Assembly: GCF_000420065.1 (NCBI RefSeq)
Contig: NZ_ATUF01000003.1
Location: 274,997 to 338,996 of the forward strand
DNA length: 64,000 bases
Direction of reading: 5' to 3'
Source of the DNA: Varibaculum cambriense DSM 15806
GTDB taxonomy: Bacteria > Actinomycetota > Actinomycetes > Actinomycetales > Actinomycetaceae
A program made the translations under genes and the position numbers. Below, in pieces: positions 53,271 through 64,000 of the stretch (the stretch's first letter is position 1; the number at the start of each line of letters is the position of its first letter). Under the pieces are notes generated by a model. The model was not told the origin of the DNA. It did no database searches and saw only the letters and a program-made list of their open reading frames with translations.

Positions 53271-54154
53271 CTTCCCGCAAATCTTCTTTTTCGCGCCGTT
53301 CTAAAGCCACCGAAGTATCCAAAAATACGCGAGTACGTACTAATCGGCGGCAGGCAAGCAGGGGAGAAAAAGCGGTGTCCCTGCCGCAGTCCCGGAAAGT
53401 CACATTAGCTTCAAAAGATCGAGCTGTGGTATCCAGTGGGCTGGCGCAGCGACGCGAAGAAATCGCGCAGATAAAGCGGCGTACACGACTGCGCCGCGGC
53501 GGTATCGGGGCGCTAATCGTGGTAATCATAGTGGCATTGGGGTACCTGTTCTGGTTTTCCCCGGTTTTTGCCTATGATCCCGGCAAGACCCGAGTTGTAG
53601 GCGCTAGCGCACAAGTTTCCGCGGGACAGATAAAAGAAGAGCTATCGGCCTATGCGGGACAACCCTTGATGCGAGTACCTACGGGTCAGGTTGCCGCTAC
53701 GCTGCAAAAAGAGAATCCGTGGATTAAACAAATTGGAGTTAGCCGGGAGTTTCCCCGCGGGATGGTGGTGCATTTGACGTTGCGAAACCCGGTGGCTAAA
53801 ACCACGCAAGGATCATTGGTTGATCTAGAAGGGAAAGTATTTCCGGCTAAGGGATTCGAAGTATCAAATCTGGTAACGATAGCTAGTTCTTGCCGGGCAA
53901 GCGATAATCGTGACTGTTTGAAATCGGCAGCTAGCGTGGTGGAATCATTGCCGCCGGAAATTACCAAGAAAACTCAGCAGGCACAAGCAATACGGCCAGA
54001 AAATATTGAGCTGCAATTGGCTTCAGGGCAAAAAGTTATCTGGGGCGCCAGTAAAGATAATCAAAAGAAAGCGCAGGTGCTGTCAGTGCTTTTGCAACGC
54101 GGAGGCAGTGTCTATAACGTCACCGATTACGCTCATCCCACCATAATCGGATAA
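53267..54154 (+). CDS. ftsQ: Cell division protein FtsQ
   Basis: 295 residues. A long basic cytoplasmic part (1-75, Arg/Lys/Ser-rich) precedes one membrane helix (about 78-97, IGALIVVIIVALGYLFWFSPV). A POTRA domain follows (TRVVGASAQVSAGQIKEELSAYAGQPLMRV), then the FtsQ beta domain (PWIKQIGVSREFPRGMVVHLTLRNPVA). It ends the cluster; ftsZ, its usual neighbour, is not in the window. Confidence 0.94.
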   Translation: MTSRKSSFSRRSKATEVSKNTRVRTNRRQASRGEKAVSLPQSRKVTLASKDRAVVSSGLAQRREEIAQIKRRTRLRRGGIGALIVVIIVALGYLFWFSPVFAYDPGKTRVVGASAQVSAGQIKEELSAYAGQPLMRVPTGQVAATLQKENPWIKQIGVSREFPRGMVVHLTLRNPVAKTTQGSLVDLEGKVFPAKGFEVSNLVTIASSCRASDNRDCLKSAASVVESLPPEITKKTQQAQAIRPENIELQLASGQKVIWGASKDNQKKAQVLSVLLQRGGSVYNVTDYAHPTIIG

Positions 54155-54299
54155 TGATCGTTTGGCAGGTAACGGGAAACTAAGTTCACCAGCGGCAAAT
54201 AAAATTTTTTGCGACCGGTTTCATTCTCTTAGCGGGAAAATCGGGGAGTGTCCGCTATGGGGTAGGCTTTGAGGGAGAAATGAAGGGAGAAAATAGTCC

Positions 54300-57197
54300 A
54301 TGAGCAATAGCGCTAGCGATATACCGGCATATCGATACACCGCCCAGATGGCAGGTCAGATCGAGGAAAAATGGCAAAAATATTGGTTAGATCAAGGCAC
54401 TTTCAATGCCGATAACCTGGTGGGTTCCCTAGCCGGCCCCGGGGCGAAGAAAGATCCTTTCTTCGTAATGGATATGTTCCCTTACCCCTCAGGCAAAGGC
54501 CTGCACGTAGGACACCCGCTAGGCTACATCTCCACCGATGTCACGGGACGCTTCCAGCGGATGCAAGGGAAGAACGTCCTCTACACCATGGGGTATGACG
54601 CTTTTGGCTTGCCCGCGGAGCAATACGCGGTAACCACCGGGCAGCATCCGCGCAAGACGACCAACGAAAATATTGCTACTATGCAGCGGCAATTAGCGCG
54701 CATTGGGCTCTCCCACGATCAGCGACGTTCTTTCGCTACTATTGATCAGGACTATTATCGCTGGACGCAGTGGATTTTCTTGCAGATTTTCAATTCGTGG
54801 TACGACCCGGAGGCTACCCGCCCAGATGGAGGCAAAGGCGCGGCTCGTCCTATTCAAGAGCTGATCGAAAAGTTTGCCAGCAGGGAAAAGCCTCTACCCG
54901 AGGGGGCAAAGTGGAGTGACTTAACTGCGAAGCAGCGTGAGGACGTCCTCGAAGATTACCGCCTGGCATACCTTTCTTACGCGCCCGTTAACTGGTGTCC
55001 GGGATTGGGCACGGTGCTGGCGGATGAGGAAGTTACTTCCGAGGGGCGCTCCGAACGCGGAAACTTCCCGGTATTTCGCTCTCATTTGCGGCAATGGATG
55101 ATGCGGATTACCGCCTATGGCGACCGCCTAATTCAGGATCTAGCCACTTTGGATTGGCCGGAAAAAGTGCGCACTATGCAGGAAAACTGGATTGGACGTT
55201 CTCATGGTGCCACGGTAACTTTCCAGGTAGACACGGAAAAGCTGCAGGTCTATACCACCCGTCCCGACACTTTGTTTGGAGCCACCTTTATGGTGGTAGC
55301 CCCGGAGCATCCAATTCTTTCCGGCGGGGGAGAAAGTGAACTTCCCACAGGAGCACTAGCAATTCCCGCCCAGTGGCCGGAAGGTACTCGCGATGCCTGG
55401 ACGGGGGGATATGAAAATCCGCAGCAGGCAGTGCGCGCCTACCAACAGCAGGCAGCTGCTCGCAGCGAGCTTGAGCGCGGGGGAGACTCCCACGAGAAAA
55501 CCGGGGTATTTACTGGTTTGTTTGCTACTAATCCGGTCAATAATCGTCCGATTCCGGTTTTCACCGCCGACTACGTGATGATGGGGTACGGCACTGGCGC
55601 GATTATGGCGGTTCCTGCCCATGACCAGCGCGACTGGGACTTCGCTAAGAAATTTGACTTGGATATTATCTATACGATTACTCCCGGACCAGATGCGGAA
55701 AAAGACACGGCCTGGATTGGGGATGGGGTCATCCAGAATTCGGCTAATGACCAGATTTCCCTTAACGGTTTAGGTAAAGCTGAGGCCATTAAGAAAATAA
55801 CTTCCTGGCTGGAAACTGCGGGACTAGGGGAAGCTACTACCACTTATCGCCTGCGCGATTGGTTATTCTCCCGCCAGCGCTACTGGGGGGAACCATTCCC
55901 GGTGGTCTATGACGAAGACGGAGTGGTACATGCCCTCCCCGAGTCGATGTTGCCCCTGGATTTGCCGGAAGTAGATAATTTCTCTCCGCGTACTTTCGCC
56001 CCCGACGATGCTGACTCTTCACCCGAGGCTCCACTAGGGCGCGCGGAGGACTGGATAAAAGTAGAACTCGACCTGGGACAGGGTAAAAAAACCTATTACC
56101 GGGACACTAACGTGATGCCTAACTGGGCGGGTTCTTGCTGCTACGAGCTGCGTTACCTCGATCCCGGGGAGAAAGATTTCCTAGCTAACCCCGAAAATGA
56201 GCGTTACTGGATGGGACCGCGCGAGGGGGCGTCCTCGGGAGGTACCGATCTGTATGTAGGCGGGGTAGAACACGCGGTCTTGCACTTGCTCTATGCGCGT
56301 TTCTGGCACAAAGTGCTCTATGACCTGGGGTATTTATCTAGCCTGGAACCCTTCCATAAGCTGTTTAACCAAGGATATATCCAGGCCTATGCCTATACGG
56401 ACAAGCGGGGAGCCTACGTGCCCGCTTCCGAAGTCCAGGGCGATGAGGCTAGCGGGTTTACCTATGAAGGGGAGCCAGTAAATCGTGAATACGGCAAGAT
56501 GGGTAAATCCTTGAAGAATATCGTTACTCCGGACGATATTTGTGCCGAATACGGGGCGGATACTTTCCGGGTATATGAAATGTCAATGGGGCCGCTAGAT
56601 ATGTCACGGCCTTGGGAAACTCGGGCAGTGGTTGGCTCGCAGCGCTTTTTACAACGTCTGTGGCGCAATGTGGTTGATGAAAATACTGGTGAAGTTACCG
56701 TTAGCGAGGATGCGCCCGATTTGGAAACCCAGCGTGCCCTGGCCAAGGCGATTGCGGCGGTAACCGAGGATTACCGGGAAATGCGTCTTAACCTGGTGGT
56801 TTCGGATCTGATTGTGCTCAATAATCATTTAACTGCGCTGAAAGCGGTTCCTCGGGAAGCCGCGGAGGCATTGGTGCTAATGATTTCTCCGCTTGCTCCC
56901 CATATTGCCGAAGAGCTTTGGAATCGGCTGGGGCATTCCTCCTCACTGGCGCGCGAGCCTTTCCCGGTAGTAACTGATGAATCCTTGCTGGTAGAAGAGG
57001 AAATTACTGCGGTGGTACAGATTAACGGCAAGGTAAAATATCGCCTGCAAGTGCCGCAATCTATTTCTGCTGAAGAGCTAGAAAAACAGGCACTGGAAAC
57101 TGAAGTGGTGCAGCGTAATCTTGCGGGAAGCGCACCTTTGAAAGTGATCGTGCGGGAACCAAAATTGGTGAACGTGGTGATAAGGAAAAGTAAATAA
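54300..57197 (+). CDS. leuS: Leucyl-tRNA synthetase
   Basis: 965 residues, class I synthetase. The HIGH signature is KGLHVGHPLGY, the KMSKS loop is KMGKSLKNIV with Gly for Ser, and the CP1 editing domain carries YTTRPDTLFGATFMVVAPEHP and GTGAIMAVPAHDQRDWDFA. An extra segment near residues 165-210 (EATRPDGGKGAARPIQEL) and the overall length are typical of actinobacterial LeuS. ATG 54300 has AAGGGAGA upstream. The 145-bp gap before it has no T-box elements that I can recognise. Confidence 0.97.
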   Translation: MSNSASDIPAYRYTAQMAGQIEEKWQKYWLDQGTFNADNLVGSLAGPGAKKDPFFVMDMFPYPSGKGLHVGHPLGYISTDVTGRFQRMQGKNVLYTMGYDAFGLPAEQYAVTTGQHPRKTTNENIATMQRQLARIGLSHDQRRSFATIDQDYYRWTQWIFLQIFNSWYDPEATRPDGGKGAARPIQELIEKFASREKPLPEGAKWSDLTAKQREDVLEDYRLAYLSYAPVNWCPGLGTVLADEEVTSEGRSERGNFPVFRSHLRQWMMRITAYGDRLIQDLATLDWPEKVRTMQENWIGRSHGATVTFQVDTEKLQVYTTRPDTLFGATFMVVAPEHPILSGGGESELPTGALAIPAQWPEGTRDAWTGGYENPQQAVRAYQQQAAARSELERGGDSHEKTGVFTGLFATNPVNNRPIPVFTADYVMMGYGTGAIMAVPAHDQRDWDFAKKFDLDIIYTITPGPDAEKDTAWIGDGVIQNSANDQISLNGLGKAEAIKKITSWLETAGLGEATTTYRLRDWLFSRQRYWGEPFPVVYDEDGVVHALPESMLPLDLPEVDNFSPRTFAPDDADSSPEAPLGRAEDWIKVELDLGQGKKTYYRDTNVMPNWAGSCCYELRYLDPGEKDFLANPENERYWMGPREGASSGGTDLYVGGVEHAVLHLLYARFWHKVLYDLGYLSSLEPFHKLFNQGYIQAYAYTDKRGAYVPASEVQGDEASGFTYEGEPVNREYGKMGKSLKNIVTPDDICAEYGADTFRVYEMSMGPLDMSRPWETRAVVGSQRFLQRLWRNVVDENTGEVTVSEDAPDLETQRALAKAIAAVTEDYREMRLNLVVSDLIVLNNHLTALKAVPREAAEALVLMISPLAPHIAEELWNRLGHSSSLAREPFPVVTDESLLVEEEITAVVQINGKVKYRLQVPQSISAEELEKQALETEVVQRNLAGSAPLKVIVREPKLVNVVIRKSK

Positions 57198-57288
57198 TAA
57201 GCATAAATGCCTTGGATAATATGCGGGAGTAATAGACTCGTAAACAAGGGAAATAAGGCAATACCTTGATTATTTTTAAGGAGCAAAC

Positions 57289-58296
57289 TTGAGCCAAGAA
57301 ACCTGGACGCTGAAAGCGGGCAATGACTCGGTGTCGATAGCCAAAATCGGGGCAACTGTCCTGGATTGGCAGGTAGAAGACCAATTTCAAAGCATTTCGG
57401 AGGTTCCGCTGCTTCCTGACAGCGGGCATACTCTACAGCAGCGTACGGTACACGTCCTTGACGGCTATCGTGACGCCGTAGAGGCCCGGAATATGGACGG
57501 TTTCCGGAATGCGGTTATGGTTCCCTGGTCTAATCGTCTGCGGGATGGCAAATATAAGTTCCAAGGACGCGAGTATGACTTCGCAGGAAAAACTGCTGGT
57601 GGCTCGCAGGCTATTCATGGTTTGGTAGCAGATCAACCTTTTGAATTAGTGGAGTCGGGCGAAGATTTCCTGCGGGCAAGGGCTCAGGTGCCAAAGCTGG
57701 AAGCCTATCCCTTTGAGGTGGAAGTGGAAGTTACCTATCGCCTCTCTGCTGATCCCCATCGGCTTTCCCTAGATATTGTGGCTAAGAATAACGGTGAGGG
57801 GGACGCTCCGATTTCTTTGGGGTGGCATCCTTATCTGGTGTGCCAGGGAGGTAGCGCGGAAACTACTAAGATCACCGTGCCTTCCCAAGTTCGTATCCAA
57901 ACTGATAAGAATCTGATCCCTAAACCAGGAATAAAAGGATTTTCTACCCAAGCATATCCGGTTACTCTGGTGCACCGCCGCGACATTGATTGGGGCATGA
58001 CCTCTTTGGTCGCCGAAGATGGGGTGGCGACCGCCTTAGTTGACCATGTCGATGGTTCTCAAACCGCCGTAGAGTTAATTGGTGCCCGCCAAGGCCTGGG
58101 CTTAGGGTCTTTCCAGATCTATACCGGTCAGGCTTTAGCCCATCGCCGCGGCATCGCAGTAGCGGTAGAGCCACTGCTGGCAATGACGGATGCTTTTAAT
58201 CGGCCAGAATGTGAAGCACTTATTACGGTAGGACCGGCGCAGGTGCAGGAATTTCATGCTGCCTTGGAGCACCGTAGTCCTCTTAAGCGAAAGTAG
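57289..58296 (+). CDS. Aldose 1-epimerase family protein
   Basis: 335 residues, galactose mutarotase-like fold. Visible landmarks are VMVPWSNRLRDGKYKFQGREY, the catalytic His region AIHGLVADQPFEL, ISLGWHPYLV with the second His, and the late glutamate region GIAVAVEPLLAMTDAFN. It interconverts alpha and beta forms of a sugar; the sugar is not known, and no sugar operon is adjacent. The TTG start has AAGGAGC at good distance. A terminator closes the gene. Confidence 0.88.
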   Translation: MSQETWTLKAGNDSVSIAKIGATVLDWQVEDQFQSISEVPLLPDSGHTLQQRTVHVLDGYRDAVEARNMDGFRNAVMVPWSNRLRDGKYKFQGREYDFAGKTAGGSQAIHGLVADQPFELVESGEDFLRARAQVPKLEAYPFEVEVEVTYRLSADPHRLSLDIVAKNNGEGDAPISLGWHPYLVCQGGSAETTKITVPSQVRIQTDKNLIPKPGIKGFSTQAYPVTLVHRRDIDWGMTSLVAEDGVATALVDHVDGSQTAVELIGARQGLGLGSFQIYTGQALAHRRGIAVAVEPLLAMTDAFNRPECEALITVGPAQVQEFHAALEHRSPLKRK

Positions 58297-58325
58297 GCTT
58301 ATCGCGACTGCCCGATTCTTACGCT

Positions 58326-58370
58326 AATCACCGCCACCATGAAATCGATTTCTTGGTGGCGGTGATTTTT
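58326..58370 (+). terminator. Terminator after the aldose-epimerase gene
   Basis: A 14-bp perfect stem (AATCACCGCCACCA at 58326-58339 with its complement at 58354-58367) continues into TTT. It isolates the protein gene from the rRNA operon that starts about 80 bp further. Confidence 0.88.
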
Positions 58371-58451
58371 AGTCTCTCGCAATGTTTACGCAGGTAAATG
58401 CCGGATTGTCAACAAATTTTTGTGGCTTCCCTTACTTTTAGGCATTTTGGT

Positions 58452-58480
58452 TTGACGCCACGCATCCAGGGCGGTAACTT
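58452..58480 (+). promoter_or_regulatory. rRNA operon promoter
   Basis: TTGACG (58452-58457), a 17-bp spacer and TAACTT (58475-58480). The -35 is near perfect and the spacing ideal, as expected for an rrn promoter. The transcript would start near 58487, about 300 bp before 16S. Confidence 0.65.
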
Positions 58481-58505
58481 TGTATTCGTTGCCGAGCGCA
58501 GAGGC

Positions 58506-58540
58506 CGGCGGGAGAAAAACTTTCCCGCCGCTTATTTTTT
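58506..58540 (+). terminator. Terminator-like hairpin inside the rRNA leader
   Basis: An 8-bp G/C stem (CGGCGGGA 58506-58513, TCCCGCCG 58523-58530) is followed by CTTATTTTTT (58531-58540). It lies only ~20 bases after the predicted transcription start of the rRNA operon and has all the marks of an intrinsic terminator. It may act as an attenuator, or end a transcript from an upstream promoter. Confidence 0.6.
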
Positions 58541-58788
58541 GCTCGCGACGAATCCTGACCGGCCAGTTTGGTTGGTTTGTGGTTTGGTTGTTTGTGTTCT
58601 CGATAGTGTGTTTTTTTGTTTTGTTTGTGTGGGATTGAACTGGGGTGCCTGCTGGTTTTGGTGGGTGTTTTGGTTTTTTTCTGTTTTTTGTTTTTTTGAT
58701 GCTGATGATTTTGGAACGTTTTGTTTTTTGATTGTTGGTGTTTGTTTTTGCTGGATTGTTTTCTGGCTTGAACCGATGTTTTTGGTTT

Positions 58789-63700
<4,912 letters not shown>

Positions 63701-63865
63701 ACAACACAAAGAACACAGTGTTCAAGCATCCCACACCATTTCGTCACGAAGACGCTCACACCCACTCTCCTTGATCCGTTAACAAGAACGGTGCCCCCCC
63801 CAAAAGAAGCTAACCAAACCTAATGGTTAGCAGTTATAAAAATAGTGGGGGTGGAACACATAGTC

Positions 63866-63983
63866 TTGTGGTGGTCATAGCGCCTAGGACACGCCCAGTC
63901 CCATCCCGAACCTGGAAGCTAAGCTAGGCAACGCTGATGGTACTACGCCCCAACGAGCGCGGGAGAGTAAGAAACCACCACAA
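63866..63983 (+). rRNA. rrf: 5S ribosomal RNA
   Basis: About 118 bases. The terminal helix is TTGTGGTGGT at the 5' end and ACCACCACAA at the 3' end, and the internal CCCATCCCGAACCTGGAAG is universal. The 165-bp spacer after 23S holds no gene. Confidence 0.95.
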
Positions 63984-64000
63984 CCACATTAAACAGGCAG

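Larger units (their letters stand above)
58371..58788 (+). other. rRNA operon promoter and G/T-rich leader
   Basis: 418 bp without a real gene. The first part holds the promoter and hairpin listed separately. From about 58570 to 58790 the plus strand is almost only G and T, with long T runs, and would be a U/G-rich leader RNA. Open frames here on either strand are artefacts of this skew, being rich in Phe, Trp and Val or, on the other strand, in Lys, Asn, Gln and Thr. Confidence 0.8.

Noticed and set aside
54155..54299. T-box leader before leuS
   Set aside because: No AGGGTGG-type antiterminator box or specifier loop could be recognised.

Overview
The window comes from an actinobacterium of moderate G+C, most likely the family Actinomycetaceae (a Varibaculum/Mobiluncus-like member is my best guess, by inference only). 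Supporting signs are the lexA / SOS membrane protein / nrdR arrangement with GAAC-N4-GTTC SOS boxes, a dcw cluster without ftsA, a DUF3040 protein, frequent GTG/TTG starts, an actinobacterial leucyl-tRNA synthetase of 965 residues, and an extra segment in 23S rRNA where high-G+C Gram-positives carry one. I see no insertion sequences, phage genes or CRISPR arrays.

Region 1 (1-12.9 kb) is a [NiFe]-hydrogenase locus. It holds maturation genes hypC (cut by the left edge), hypE, hypF, hypA and hypB on alternating strands. The structural operon follows: Tat-exported small subunit, large subunit, membrane cytochrome b and maturation protease. After these come a second hypA, a large-subunit-like protein that has lost part of the metal site, a second hypC and two small membrane proteins of unknown function. 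The cytochrome b subunit is the most surprising gene of the window. Its first ~192 residues look like the DKTGT phosphorylation loop plus nucleotide-binding domain of a P-type ATPase, fused in front of a four-histidine hydrogenase cytochrome b.

Region 2 (13-31.8 kb) is mainly peptide and amino-acid nutrition: an RsmC-like methyltransferase, a DUF885 protein with a degraded active-site motif, two oligopeptide-binding lipoproteins flanking a LysP-like permease, oppB-oppC-oppDF, a polar amino-acid ABC transporter, Xaa-Pro aminopeptidase, a PHP-domain protein, a relocated murE and an OsmC-like protein.

Region 3 (31.8-41 kb) holds initiator tRNA-Met, lexA with a divergent SOS-controlled single-pass membrane protein (probable division inhibitor), nrdR, serA, a HelD/HelR-type RNA polymerase-recycling ATPase, a PAC2-family protein, dinB and a DUF3040 protein.

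Region 4 (41-54 kb) is the division and cell-wall cluster mraZ-rsmH-ftsL-ftsI-murF-mraY-murD-ftsW-murG-murC-ftsQ. murE is missing from its usual place (it is at 29.7 kb), and leuS stands where ftsZ would be expected. Three 10-bp-spaced repeats upstream of mraZ look like the MraZ operator.

Region 5 (54-64 kb) holds leuS, an aldose-epimerase-like gene, and a complete 16S-23S-5S rRNA operon. Its leader and internal spacer are extremely G/T-rich, and a terminator-like hairpin lies just downstream of the predicted rRNA promoter.
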